Assembly (NCBI GenBank): GCA_018697195.1
Contig: CM031879.1
Location: 28,317,207-28,381,206, forward strand
Reading direction: 5' to 3'
Length of the DNA: 64,000 bases
Source of the DNA: Certhia americana
Lineage: Eukaryota; Chordata; Aves; Passeriformes; Certhiidae
Shown here: in pieces, positions 26,570 through 40,200 of the stretch
How positions within the stretch are numbered: position 1 is the first letter of the stretch
Layout of the letters: each line of letters opens with the position of its first letter
Program-made: the position numbers and the translations under genes
Notes under the pieces: generated by a model
What the model saw: only the letters and a program-made list of their open reading frames with translations
Databases searched by the model: none
Told to the model about the DNA's origin: nothing

Positions 26570-26968
26570 TTTGAGGAGAGACTGGAAGAAAAATGTTTTG
26601 TTTGGTCTACAGAAGAGAAGACAAAAGAGAAGTGATAAGAGTTCTTTAGTATGTGAAAGGACCCACTGTAATACTAAAACTTCTCTTGTATCTGTTGGAG
26701 GTAGGACAGAGAGCAGAGAAGGGGGATGGTTGGAGGAAGTGAAATTTAGATTAAACGTTGTTAAAAGTTTTCTAACATAAGCAGTGGGCAGTCATATCTC
26801 TGTAGAGAATTGGTGGAATCTTCATCACTGTCATTTTTGAAACAGGTTAGATTAACCTTTTCCAGGAAGGGATAAATTCAGATCAGTACCTGCAAGCAAT
26901 ACTGGGATGATGGACAAGATAGCTTTTTCGAAAGGTATTTCTAGCCCTGTTTTCTAGATGTCTTGGGT
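26570..26968 (+). mobile_element. CR1 LINE fragment, 3' end, sense
   Basis: This is an old, diverged 3' end of a chicken-repeat-1 retrotransposon. Landmarks appear in the order known for the family: AGAAGAGAAG (about 26611), TTTAGATTAAACGTT (about 26745), a CTGTAGAGAATTGGTGGAAT stretch with CTTCATCA (about 26801), and near the end TTCTAGCCCTGTTTTCTA just before where the ATTCTATG-type tail would sit. Only the 3' part is present, as is usual for CR1. Many substitutions indicate an ancient insertion. Exact ends are uncertain by some tens of bases. Confidence 0.75.
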
Positions 26969-29900
26969 TTTTTGGTTCACCTCTCAGCACATCCATTGGG
27001 AGCCAACTACTTTCAGGAGATATTAAAAGCTCCCCCCTACTCCCTCCCCTCCCCTCAACAGTCTCTGGAATGTTTTTGTATTTCACAGAAAATCATTGCT
27101 TCAATCTCTATAATATACATGTTGATTTCTATTTTTTGTTGTCAGAATATTCCATGATTTCTCAATGAAGATAACTGTGCAAGTAATAAATATTCTTGTA
27201 TGATAGCACTATCTGATAGAAGTACAGTGCTTCCTTTACAATGACAGGTATGACAGTATTAACTTACTCACAATATGTTATCATGATCCACTATTGATGA
27301 TTTAGTTCATAGGTGTTATGTCCTTTGAATTTTGAGGGGGAAAAAAAAATATTATTCATTATATTGAATTAAGATCAGAATTGAGAGCACTATTGGGTTG
27401 CGTTTAACAGAACTGTTCAAGTGTTAATTAGCTTGCAGTATGAATGTGAAGTAGAAGGCTGACTGCATGGGAGACCCTGAGCTGATGCAAGGGAGCTTTT
27501 GCCTTCTTTGTGCTTGAATACCACACAGTTATCAATACTTGAAACTTTCCAAAGGAGATGCTTCAAATGTTAGAGTTGCATTCCAGTAAAGTTCTGAGAG
27601 TAAATATGGCCTGTATCTGTGTTAGCATGCAACACTATTAACCACTTTTAATTCTGTTTCGCTACCATTAATGCAACTTCTTCATGGTGCTAAATTTCCT
27701 ACATCTTGTTTGACGTGTCAGCAGCATTTTTAAGTGATCTCAAAAGTTAGGACCAATGACACCTGAATTAAATGAGAGTTTTTGCTATTACTGCCACAAA
27801 TAATGATCCATGCATTGGTCAATCTGAAAGGTATAAGAATAGACAAGGCTAAGAAAAGCTTTTCATAATTAGTAAGCAAGAAGTTGGAAGTGCAAGCTTG
27901 CTCTATCTGGGAATACTAATTGGAAACGTACTTCCTTTTTTAAAGTTAGTGTAATCTTCAGAACAAATTTATAGGTGCTTACACCTTAAATTCAGGAGCA
28001 AGTTGGGGTTTTTTTAAATTGCCAGATATGGTTGCAAGACACGGTAAGTGTACTATTGCTATTTTGCTTATGCTATTTTGCATGTAAAAATACGGCTATT
28101 AAACTGAAACAGTATCTTGTGCATGATGATCTCCTTCTACTCTTCCATTATTGCCTGCTGGCAGCGCAGAATATGGAGTGGTATGTTATGTGTGTGTATC
28201 TATAAAACTGTTGTCTTAGAAAAGATACTTTAGGGCAGCCTGAAGTTAAATGAATCCTAGCCTGCTGCTCTATGAATATTGTTTTCTTCTGTGGCTCTGT
28301 CATGCTCATATATGTGTTCACCCCAGATTCAGAATTGGTCATCCCACCTGTCTGTTTCATCAGTCATAAATGCATTTCTTTTGTTAACACTACATGCAGA
28401 ACCAGTAAACTACTAGTTCAAGCGGCTAGTGCAAGTATTTATTTGCCTGTGTTCATATGTAGTGTGTGGATATGGGTGTCTTATTGTTAATTCCTTGGCA
28501 TTTTTGGTAGAATTATATTAGTTTTATAAAGGATGTTTTCATGTGATTGTACTGTATGTTTGTCTTCTCTGAGAGCTTTGGAACTTCTTAACCAAGTTCA
28601 GCCATGTTTGCTAGAAATAACTTCCTTATAAATTTCCAATAACCAATTTTAAAATTAGCAGACATAAAAAAAAGGGACATTAGAAATGTTGGCAGGAGGG
28701 AGGGAGGGTTAGGGACAGCTTGGACTGTATGCATTCTGTCTGCATTCCAGGTGGAATGGCTTTCAGCAGCTCACATATACCAAGTTCCACATTTTTGTGA
28801 AACAACTGTATGTAGCACAGGCTGGTCCTTGCCTGGTTGGTTGGGAGAGATGGCTCTGTGGAAACTGCAAGTACTTAGCAAATCTCTAGTAGGCACAGAA
28901 GGGAGAAAGCAGTGACTGGTAAGTAGGGAAGTAAAACCTGATGAAAGCTTAGGTATCTTGAACTCTTGTGATAAAGATTTTTGTTTGGGCCAAAGGGAGA
29001 AGTCAGCATGTTAAGGGATTATGAGGAATAGAAAGCACAAATCCTTGATTCATTATTTGCATTCCTCACAGAGATTTTAAAAGCATGTTTTCTGTTGTGA
29101 CTCCCTTGGTATGCTACTTGGTTTTATTCTTTCAGTTGTTGTTGTTGTTTTTGTTGTTGTTTGCTTTGGTTGGGAGTTTTCATGTTTACTAACCTGCTGT
29201 GGCTAAGGAACAGAATTACAGGGAATTATCCCTCCTACTCTCTGTGTCACAGGATGTGGATATGGAAATGTATATAGTTATATAAAAATGCTTCTAAATA
29301 TTTTGCTTAGTATTTTGAAAAGTCATGAATAATTGGCACCAAAGAACTCTAAGAATTGAAGTAACAGATGCTGGAAGGGCTTTTCATTTTGTGAAGCAAC
29401 TGATTTCTTACTACAAAACCTAAATTTTAAATTAAAACTTAAACCCCATGGTTTTATCAAGTAGCTATTACAGCAAGTTAACAAGACTTCCACCAGGGTG
29501 CAGTCTTTTCCAAGGATTTCTAACACCTTCAGCTAAGTATCTGCATTTTGCAGATAAATACTATTTTTCTGCTGCAGGTATTACAGGCACACAGTTGACT
29601 TTATTTTTCAGCGTGCATTTGGCTCATTAGTTGTGTTTAGCAGTTGCAACAAAATTAGGTAAGGTCAGTTAAATGATGAAGTAGCGTACAGTCATCAGAT
29701 TCCAATTAGAAAAAATGTTAGGCTTTCACACTCTTTTTTTTTTTTTTTTTTTAATTCTCTAAGAATTAAATATCTTCCCCCACTTTTTTCTTATTCACTA
29801 AATAAATTCATTCTTGTGTCAATAGCTAGATTCAAGCAACAGAACTGCAGGATTGAACTTTCCTGTATGAGTTAATAGGGTGTTAACATCAAAGCCTAAT

Positions 29901-32411
29901 TGTGAGTATTTAAATTCTTTACACATCTGAAGGACAAGCCAAAATACAGCTGCCCAGCTGACGGCATAGTTCTAATTGTGAGTATGAGTTGCAAGTCATA
30001 GGACGAAACCTGATCCATTTTCCGTGTCTGCAGTGAAAATACTTTAAGCTGTTATGTTTGTCTTGTTTGCAGTGAAAATACTTTAAGCTGTTATGTTTGT
30101 CTTGTTTAGGCAATTGTCACCTTATTATTGTCATCCTAATTCTGTTCCCTGGGAGCTGTAGTCATTCTTTTCACTGTTCAGTGTAATATGAAAATTATCA
30201 TAATTTGAGTTGCCTATAGAGATTGTTTGCAACAACTGCTATGACCCAAGAGTATTTATCAACGATTAGATACTTTGTTAGGTATTTGTTGTATAGATGT
30301 TTCTACTGTGACTTGTTAAGAGAAGGATATTTGTGCAGAGGTCAGACTTACTATATCCTGGGCCAGTTCAGCTTTCTTTTGGTACAAAACCAGTGCATTG
30401 TCAAGAACACTTCTGTGTTTTAGTGTCACATCTGCTATTTTAAATGTCATGTTGCTATTCATATAAAGTGCTATGAGTTCTAGTTTTGACTGCACAGCGC
30501 TGTTTTCAGCACATAAAATTGGAGTCTTTGAAATAATGCTTGTACCCATTATATCATATACCATATCACTAAGGATTTTCAGTACTGCTTGAAAAGCAGT
30601 AACAATCTTCCTATCATTGACATTGGTGTGATGAGAGGGAACAGTAGAATTTTCTATATAAGTCATCTGTCATGCTTAATTTGAAGATACTTCTTAGATA
30701 ATTGAAAGTAAAATAACACGAATCTGGGAAAGAGTTGCACAAATCAGTTCAAGAAATCTAATGGATCATTGATAGTGAAAAAATGAGCTCCAGCTTCTGT
30801 GAATAGTTATGAACTCCCACCACTTATTTTTTCTCTGGCCTTGGCATTTTTTATACTACCCCACCTCCTTCCCCTTGAGATTTGATGTTTATTAATCAAA
30901 TTTGATGTGGGGAAAAAAGACTAGTCCAAGAAGGAAAGAAAAGGCCAGGTATTGCTAGAATTTTTAGTGAGTATGGTTTGATTGGAGAATAGTTGTCATG
31001 TTTAGAGCCTTTACAAAGTAGTATACCAGTAGTAGGATGGTGTAGCATGTCTGAGAGTGTGGGTGAAAGATGGCAATGGTGTGTTAGGCTGGAGAGTCTA
31101 CTGTAAGAGGAGCTGCTCTTCTGGGGCAGCATAATGTGATGTAACTTCTGGCTCTTATATCCTCCTCTGTGCCAGCTTCAGTGCCCTTCCGACCCCAAAC
31201 TCAGCTGCTTCAGTCAGTGTACATGAAAGAAATCTCGCTATACGCACATTCCCATGTCATCCTGCTCATGTATACACACCTATGAACCTTAAAAGAATTG
31301 TTTTCTGGTGTGTGGAAAGAGCTTGGCACAGGGTCAGAGGGACACCAGAGGGAGCGGTGGTAATGCTTTGGCAGGGGAAAGAATCAGTAAAGCAGCTACG
31401 GTTAGATCTGCTTGGTTTGCTATGTCAGCCACAACTGTCAGTCTTAGCAAGTTAAAAAAAAAGTGAGGGGGAAAAAGAAATGTTGGCCTTCCATGCAGAT
31501 TTCTGCAAACCAGGTTTTTAGTTGTGCTTGAGCCCCAAAGATTATCAAGACTTTTTAACAGTGAACAGCTAATTAAGGAAATGTTTGGTTGTTGATAGAT
31601 TGTTTAATCAAATAACTTGACCATGTTTATAATGAATTATTTGTTTCAAACTATGGTTGTGGGCATTTTAGGGTTTTTTAAGTGTAGTACGTGACAAACT
31701 TAAACGACTATTGGTGTCTTGAGTACTTTTTCATTAGGGAAAATTTCTGACTGTTGGTAATAAATGGTATCACTATATTGAAAATAAAACAATGGTGTTC
31801 ATTTGGATTTTTTAAAAGACTAGTTAATAAATTGAGTCACAGCTTTATTTTAACTCTGTTTGTAATTTGTGTGATGGATATAGTTTCCAAATCTGTGTTA
31901 GGGTTTTGGTTTGGTTTGATTTTAATTAAGCCAATCTATATATGGGATGTATCTTAAAATAATGAGAAATTAGAAAACCTGATTAAAGGTTCCCATGTCA
32001 TTAAAGGAAAGCCTAAGGTCTAAATCCTTTACCTGAATCCAAATACAGTATTTTTAGAGCAGTTTAAAGATGATAGTTAACTTAATTGACTTATATTCAA
32101 ATATTATTTAAATTTCTGCCATCTCTAAGTTGTGTGTCTGCTGGTTGTATTGTAATAAAACACTTAATGTGATTGTTATAAGGCCCTATGAAGTAAAAGT
32201 CAGTGGGAATAAATACATGGTTACGATATTTTTTTTAAAGCATCCTCCCTTCTGTGACTCTACTATTGTGGCAGTGGCAATTAAAAAGAAAAACAAAGTA
32301 ATTAAAACCAAAACCAACTCTTCATCCCTCAGAAACAACAAAAGCCAGTGTAAGCCCATGTCACCTAATGTTATTTGACAAAGTTAGGGGTGAAATCTAG
32401 ATTGGAATGTA
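26969..32411. other. ARID2 intron 3, third block
   Basis: This AT-rich block has a (TTG)-rich run at 29135-29160, a 19-base T run at 29734-29752 and the tandem duplication at 30030. A minus-strand open frame of 116 codons (30316-30666) has a protein-like composition but no recognised homologue. Near 31341-31358 the sequence ACCAGAGGGAGCGG resembles part of a CTCF site. No exon was seen. Confidence 0.55.
30030..30107. repeat. Perfect 39-bp tandem duplication
   Basis: The unit begins GCAGTGAAAATACTTTAAGC and ends TTTGTCTTGTTT. It occurs at 30030-30068 and again, identical at every base, at 30069-30107. The perfect identity suggests a recent event or a polymorphic locus. Confidence 0.95.
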
Positions 32412-32890
32412 ATGGTGCTTATTAAAAGCTGTATGGCTTGTCTTCCTGCTCCTCCCTCTCTTGCCAGTGCCATAGTCCAGGGTGAGTTACTCTGTAGGTT
32501 GCTGATGCAACTCTTTTATAGATTTGCAGACACGGTAAGGTGGAAAATACAAGCTCCTACCCTGCCCCCTCCTGAATTTGTTGATACAGAAGGAGGTCTG
32601 TGCCGAATTAGCTCATGCTTTGCCTCCACATCTGTGTAGTTTAATTACTGTGTGGGCAGCCTGGCTGATCGGGTGAAGGTTGTGCCTCTGCAGCAGGAGT
32701 ACAGACATCCCTGCGGGGCTGTGGCACCTCCTGTGTGGAAAAACCTCCGGCTCAAGGAAGGAACTTTGTAAGAAACTACAGCTGTATCTATTGTTCCCTG
32801 ACTCCTGAGGATAAAACTGTAGTAGAAATTGTAAGTGATGGAGCTGGAGAAGGCAAGCTGGCTGCACTCTCTCTGCAGTTGATACTTCAT
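32412..32890. other. GC-elevated island within intron 3
   Basis: The G+C content rises to about 55 per cent (counted over 32641-32700) in an otherwise AT-rich intron. The block contains pyrimidine-rich stretches followed by CAG and a GTAAGG (for example around 32520-32540) that would look like a small exon, but the enclosed sequence does not extend the ARID2 frame or encode a known peptide. It is a candidate regulatory element, decayed repeat or non-coding exon. Confidence 0.45.
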
Positions 32891-35800
32891 ATTTAGCTTT
32901 CTGCTTGTTCAGATAACTTTAAAAATTATCTGAACTAATATATACTAAGTAGTAGTATACTAAGTAGTAGTCCACAAGATCACTTAAGAAATGTGTGGTG
33001 TAACACCTGTAATCTGCATAAACCCAAACTGTGTTACTTGCAGTGTTCGAATGAGTACTGGTAGGGCCTGTTCTGAGCCGATAGTGGAGGCTGTTGGTTT
33101 TGGCAGCCACATTGTAATAGAAATCATCTGGCTCAAGCTGTTACTGTTATGAAGTATTACATTACGTTTGTCCCACTTTCCAAATGGTGATGTCAGATGT
33201 GCATATAAATAAGCTCTTGAGCTATCTAACTGTTTTCAGGTAAAATTGTCTGTGCTTCCCTGAATACACAGCTGAAAGCATCAGTGATTCGTGAGCTGAT
33301 TCAGGGGTGCATCAGATGCCTTTGAGAGCAGCCACATTTGTCAGCAGGGAGGGGCAAGCAGCTGGGTGGTGATGGTTTCAGTTGTCTGATTTTTATCTGC
33401 AGCTACAAGTCTGTCAGCACCTGATGTTAGTTTCCTCAGTCTAAGGATAAAACTCAGGTCAATATCTGACAAATGTACTTTTGTGTGTTTAAGTGCAACG
33501 TGCCTAACACTGTAGCACACCTTGACGCCTGCTAAGCATCACAGTTTAAAACCCTGCTTAAGAAAGGGCCAATATGGTTGGAGCATAGACAAGTCTGAAG
33601 ATGTTGGATTTCTAATTCCATGGATTTCTAGGGATAGTGGTCAGGTAATAAAAAGAAGTTTGATGCTTTGGAGAAATGTGGATGATACTGAAATTACATA
33701 TTCTGTTTACTTCCATGGTGGGGACTGAATTCTACAGCATGCTTGTAATTAAAACTTTTTATAGAATTCAGGTTCCTTATCTTTTTGTTAGTGAAAGGGC
33801 TAATTAGCTAGCCACAGTCCCTTGTTACTAGATTAGCCATAGGCCATTAGTCATAGGCTTTTTTTTTGTCCTACCAAGTATGAGGTCAGACAAATTCGAA
33901 GCACTCTTGTAATTGCATTTAACTGTGTGTTACAATAGCATACCATATTTTACATCTTTTTTTCATTTCTTGTCAAAAGTATAGTTATTCCTTGTGCTTC
34001 CTTTTGACGTGATTTTTCCTCACAAAATTAAAGTTGTTTAACTGATATCTTAATAGAATAACAAGTGAAATTTGCCTTTCTGATGTTCACTATTGGGTTT
34101 TTTTAATGGCTGTCAATATTTCCTAATATTACATCATTTTGATATATACATAGCTAAAAATAAAACAACTGCTGTTTTAGGGCTTTTCATGTACTCTTTT
34201 ATACTGCTCATGCTCATCCCATAGGCAGCAACCGTGCAGGGATGATGTTATCACTGCTATAACAGGGTTTTTTGTTGCATTATGAAATTACTGAATTTGT
34301 CTTTTGTGTTTTCCTAATTTTGGTCAGTATTTGCAAACCTGAAATATGATATCTTCTCATTGTCTTCACACTTCAGACTTTCAGTTATTTTACTTTAAAA
34401 CATATCTCAAGGATAATAGAAGCTGAGGAAATGTTTCCAACAGTCATTTTCCCCTCCTCCCACCTTTTCTGGGGCAGGAGGAAATATAGAGGGAATATCC
34501 TGGCAGATGTTCCATTGCTCCCTGGTAGTTGCTTTAAACAACTGTGAAGTTTCTTAGCTTGATCATGTTCAATGTGTAAATTCTTACAATGCCGTGTGGC
34601 AAAAGACTCTGCTGGGGGAATGCAGGACTGGGCAGAAATCCTGGGAAAGATGAGCAACTGCTTACAAGGACACTGCTGCTGAAAAGGTACTTGTAAAGCT
34701 GTATGTGTTTGATTTTTTAAAAATTTCATATTCTAGAAGGGCATGAGATTTGATTAAAGCTACTTGGAATAATTATAAACTTCAGTTTTTTTCATCAGTC
34801 TTTTTAGTAGCTTTCCATACCCAAAAAGATTTGGAGGTTCATTTGATCAGACATTTTTATCATGTAGATTTATGTCCAGTAAACTATGCCAGTTGAGCAT
34901 CTTTTAGGCCCTGTGGATATTACTTCATATCATTGGCCTCTTTTTAGAGATACCACTTAAAAGCAGAGTCACCTATACAAAATTGATTGGCCTATGGCAA
35001 AGCATGGTTTTGATATTACTGCTGGTTTATTGTTTTTATTTTCTTTTCCCTCTCTTCACAGTTTTTATAGTGGAATGGAACTAGTTCTTAATGTTTAGAG
35101 AGCAGTCATTAACAGGGCTGGGGAAGGAAACCTGGAATATGGTGCTCACCTTCGCCTGACTAATCTATTATGCCATTGTAGTAACTTGAAGTGGCTGGGA
35201 GGAAAATTAGCAAGCTTTTTCTGCATCGTGTGTTACAATTTATAATCTTTCCTTGTTCCCCCTGAAAGTAAGTGTCATTTCACTTCTCCTTCACCTCCTC
35301 TTAATCTGTACCATAGGAAAAGTTCTGTCTGTGCTTTTTGGTGGTGCCAGCTACTGTAGGTACATTACAACTGACTGTACAGCCAGTGTGGCTTCCCTTC
35401 CCTGCCACTGTGCACATTGCCAGCAGCTTCTTCCCAAAGCTTTCCTTGTCCTCTGCTCTTTGGCTGGTATGTGCTTTATTCTCATGCAGGATCTGATCTG
35501 CTAATTTTTTAAAATTTATTTTCTAACTTTGGGAAATTTGATTGGTTTTCTGAATGTTCTTTCCCCCTTGTTATATGCCTAGTGCATTAAAGGGAGAGTA
35601 TAGAGTTCTCCCAGTCTCTTTAGCTTCTGAATCAGTGTCCTTCTTCCATGCTATCTCACTGGTTTTTACATTCTTAAACCCCTTTCTTCAACTTTTTTCG
35701 TCTTTTCAGGTTTTTTTATGTCTTCCTATAGCATGACAAAATACTTGTGAGATTATGTTGATGTATATCAGGAATGCAACTTGATACACACAGTTCTAAA

Positions 35801-37054
35801 TGTACTTATATTTTCTTTTTAAAAGCAGTCTCTTTTCTGTAGTAGCCACAGTATGTTGTTTTTAAATCATGCATGTGTTATAAAAAATAGCTTCCCAGAA
35901 ATGTACTTGCTTGTCTATCTTGCATAAGCTTGTTGTAATTCATCTGGTATTCCCCTGCTCCCAGGAGCTTAAAACTTTTTAAAAGTATTTAATAATGCTT
36001 TCCATATCTTTCCCAAAGGAAGCTACCCAGAAGAAATGTTCAGATGACTTGTGTCGTGAATTAGAGTCTCTGAACCATTAAAAAACAAACAAACAAACAA
36101 AACAACACCCTTCAAACTACTGGACAAGCTCAGTTGCATATTTGGTGGTGAGGACAGAGGGCAACTTGCACAAGTGATGCACAAACTGGATATAGGCTCT
36201 ATTCCATATTCGTATTGGTCAAGCTCAGTGCAGCACAGCTTGTGTAAGACATGGATTTCAGAAATCCACCTTAGGAGAAATGACTGTTAAACTGCTTTGG
36301 AATCTGACATCAGCATTCATTGTGTCCTGGATTACCATTGTCCCTCCTCAGCTGGCAGGTACTGCTCCCTCTACAGCCTGATAACTTGAGGAATCTTGTA
36401 AAAACATTGTTGATGACAGTACATCAGCCAGTTTATTTCAAGTGTTAGATCACTTCATAAAATAGTAGCTAACAATTTAAAACTTAACTGCTCGCTGATC
36501 ATCTTAAGGTAGTTCTTAAAGAAAGTGTTTTATGTAGTTTGTTCCTTGTGTCACCGTCTTTCCAGGGGATTGGATGTTGTCACTGGCTTAATGCTTTCTA
36601 TGCTACTTAAGGATTTACCCTTTTCCCCATCTGTTGCAAAGCATGGCTGTTACATGTGAGCCGAAAAACTGAAGATTTATTTTTAGTTTCTTGTTTGAAA
36701 TTTATTATTGGGAAGGTTTGCTCTTTTGTAGAAATGAGCTCTGCCTCTTGGTAGAAGATTGCACTGGTCTGAAGAAGAATATTAAAAATATGTCCTGAGC
36801 TTATGTGACACTGTGAGAGGTAGCCTGGTTTCTGAATATTGAGTACTTAAGGAAAGGGATTAGCACCATATGCTGGTCTTAGCTGGAAACTTAAGTAAAG
36901 TGTCTTTTTTTGTGGAAGTACATTGTTCTGAATATATAGCTAGGTCTCACAAAATCTGGTTGTTTTAATGAGATATTATACACTGTAGAGGTAAAAAGGA
37001 AGAGTAAAGGAAATGTAAGTAGCAAATGCAGTCATTATATGCTATAATAATGCA
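32891..37054. other. ARID2 intron 3, fourth block
   Basis: This is AT-rich intron. It holds the 15-bp duplication at 32941-32970, a moderately GC-richer stretch near 33290-33370, an (AAAC)-type run at 36079-36106, and no exon that I can recognise. Short open frames (for example 34385-34729 minus and 35253-35504 plus) show no known protein. Confidence 0.55.
32941..32970. repeat. 15-bp tandem duplication
   Basis: TATACTAAGTAGTAG occurs twice without a mismatch, at 32941-32955 and 32956-32970. Confidence 0.95.
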
Positions 37055-37200
37055 TAATCATAGAATGCTTTGAGTTTAAAGACCATATAGTCCATGGCAC
37101 ACATACCCTACACACATACCCACTTGCCATGGTCAGGGACGTCTTTTTCTAGAGCAAGTTTCTCAAAGCCAACCTGATAGTAGCTTTTAGAACTATTCAA
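37055..37200 (-). mobile_element. CR1 LINE fragment, 3' end, antisense
   Basis: The + strand shows the reverse complement of a CR1 3' end. AATCATAGAATGCTTTGAG is the inverted tail and adjoining sequence. It is followed by AAAGACCATATAGTCC, then TTGCCATGGTCAGGGACGTC, TTTCTCAAAGCC and AACCTGAT in the expected order and spacing. A short CACACATACCC duplication interrupts it near 37098-37121. CR1 is the dominant LINE of birds and reptiles, so this supports a sauropsid source. The insertion sits in the intron opposite to ARID2 transcription. The right end is uncertain. Confidence 0.85.
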
Positions 37201-40200
37201 ATTTATGTACAGTGTAGAAGGCTCTGAGGTAAGAAAGGATAATACCTGGATGATTATTTAGGAAAATGCTTGTTTACCTGCCCATATATTGCTTAATACA
37301 GGTACTGTGTGACTTTGTTGCTTTCTATAATGAACTTTCTTCAGTCTTAGAAGTCCCTATGCTGTATCTCTTGAAAAGGTACACAGTATGTTAATTGCAA
37401 GGCATTTGTCTTCCCAGAAGTTATTTCCATTCAAAATATTAGAAATACAAGAAGCCTTACTGGGTTTATGCAGTATTTGAGAAGGCTGGTTAATCCACAC
37501 TGGAGGATCAGGTTTTATCTCCTTTAAACCCCAGACCACCAGCAGGGACTATACATACTCCAGGCATTTTCTGATACTTAATACCTGAATACAGTTGATA
37601 CTGAGGTGGGTTTTTTTGGCCTTCCTATAAAAGAATAATTTCTCTTCCAATATGCTCAACACAAATTTTTAGTATCTGTATCTATTTTATGTAAGATTAG
37701 CGTTTGAGTGGTTTTATTATGTATTTCACAGCAGCATTCTCATTGAGTAATTGATTAGATTTGTAATTTGTTAAAAGTAGAGCTCTTGGTTTATTTTTTT
37801 TTTATTCCAATACTCCAAAATTCTCTTCGTTCTGCCTTTAAAGCAATTTGCAGTGATTATCTTCAGTGACTGAGATGGCTATTTTCCAACAGGAAATCTG
37901 ATCTTTGGGCTTTATCTGTATTCATCATACCCATTTGTTGTCTTTCTTTTACCTTTGTGTATGTTCTAATGGCTTTACATTACAGTTATAAAAAGCAAAA
38001 AGAAAATGCTTGTAAATTCTTCACGATTATTGTGTCAGTTATTCTAAAATGTTTTCTGAAGGAGTGACACTTCATCTGTCATTCTGCTTTCCTCATGCTT
38101 TATTAGAATTAGTGTTAAGCTAGAGGCCATCTGTATAGCATGCAGTGGTTCTCTAGCTATATTAGTGAATTAAGTGTGTCTGAGGCTAATTGACATACCA
38201 CGGCTCACAATCCATAGTCCTAGCCCCAAAACAGGGCAGTTACATCCAAAGTTAGTTTTGGGAATGGTTCCCTTACCAAGGATGGCTCTCTGAATGATGG
38301 CTTCAAATTGCTTGAAAGAGTGCTAATTGGTCTGGACAGAAGTTGTTTCAGGCACTTTTTTAGCAGTTTAGTGGTACAGGCAGTTCATTTCCATGCATGG
38401 CAATGCTCACAGCACTGTTGATTTTACCAGTATAGATGTGTAGCCTCTACGACTTCAGACAGCTAAATCGATATGTTACCCCTTTATCATCATTTCTAAA
38501 TTTGCACTTGGCTGCATTCTCAGAATGCACTGGGATACTTTAAACCGTGTAACTGCATATTGCTAGGTGATCAAAAAATGTAAAATTAGTTGTTATTATT
38601 ATTTTACTTTCTGTGTGTGGGTTTGTATTTATTTGAAGCATACAGCTATATTTAGGTTGAGTGTTTTCGTGAAGGTCCAATTGCATTCATTTTTACAAAT
38701 TGATTTCTGGGAAGATTAAGATTTTGAGACAAAGAAAGTACTTGCTCCCAAGGCAGCTTTTTCCTCTCCACTTGGATCTTAAAGAATTTGTGTTGCTAGT
38801 ATATGCATAATCTCAGCAGGAGCCTCTTACTCAGATTTTTCATTCCATTCTTATTTTTTTCATGAATATTTGATCTATCTAGTAGTGTTCAACAATTAAT
38901 TTATGTTCATATTTTCGTTTGATTTACCACATAAATAAGGACTTGTAAACTAGTACATGTACTTTGATTGTGTGGCCAGAGTGTGGAATACAGTTTGGCA
39001 GAGAAATTGTAAATAAATTTAATTGCAGAAAGAGACTAGTTTGGGATGAAGGCAGAAATTGCAGCTGCTAAAGTTGCCAAATCTGCAGAAAGTAATGGCA
39101 ATTACAGATAGCTATGTGAGGTGAAAAAATGGCATTGCAAAAAGTTGTTAATAACTGCTTGTAGATTCAATAAATTTAAGAAACAGACTGCAAGCATTAG
39201 TAATCAGTAAATTCTATATTTTTATTCTGTGTTTTATGGTTCTGAGGTTTTTTTAGTAACTGTTGAATAACACTGAAAGAAGTCTTGTGGAAATGTTTAC
39301 CATGGTGGCTAGAGCAATTGCCAAAATCTAGAAAAGCTATTTCTAGGCTGCAGTTTTCATGAGATTTAAATCTACAATTATTGTGCTCTTGTATAATATC
39401 CTTCTAATTACGAGGCTTGCTATAGGAACCTATTATTGGTCCTTCTGTCGAAGCACTGCCAGAATGTAGTAAAGAGTATGGATTAATAATAGGCTGGAGG
39501 GACAGGGCCATTTTCCAGTAATGAAGATAGTACTTTGTCTATAGTCTGGACTTCCACACCTCACTCTAGAAACAGATGACATGTTTTTTGTGAGTGGTGT
39601 TTGAGTAACATCCATAAGCAGCATTTCTGTTGGCATACTTATAGTGAAATACACAAATATGAGGTGTTACAAATTTTTAATATTTTAAATTATTTTAGAA
39701 GAGTAAATATTTTTCATATTTCAAATGAGGTGTTACAAATTTTTAATAATTTTAATTATTTTTAAGTTCAAAGAGTATTTTTTCTTATTACTGCAGTTTG
39801 AAAAGTGTGTAATATTACTAAATTTCAAAAATGTGCGAGGTAAGCATTTGCAGTTGAAAAGGAGTATGCAAGTCTTTGCAGATGAGCCAGACTCCAGTTT
39901 AGCAAAGTGTTCTGAGTAAGTAATTGTAAGCATGTGATATGTGACCATTCATGTGTTGTGGTGTTTTGCCAGATTATGCCTGTGTAGGATAAATTTATTC
40001 TGCATAGACAAGACAAGGTAAGTGGCTATTACCAAATGTGATAATATAGCGAGCTGTGTTATTTATAATGGTTTGAGAGAAAGTCAAAGAACTGGAAATT
40101 CTTGATGGGATAAAATCAGGGCATTATTTTTGTGAAAATAACTTCAGTGTAATGCTTAGCTGGCACAACATTAAAGAATTTACTCCTTGCATACAAAACC

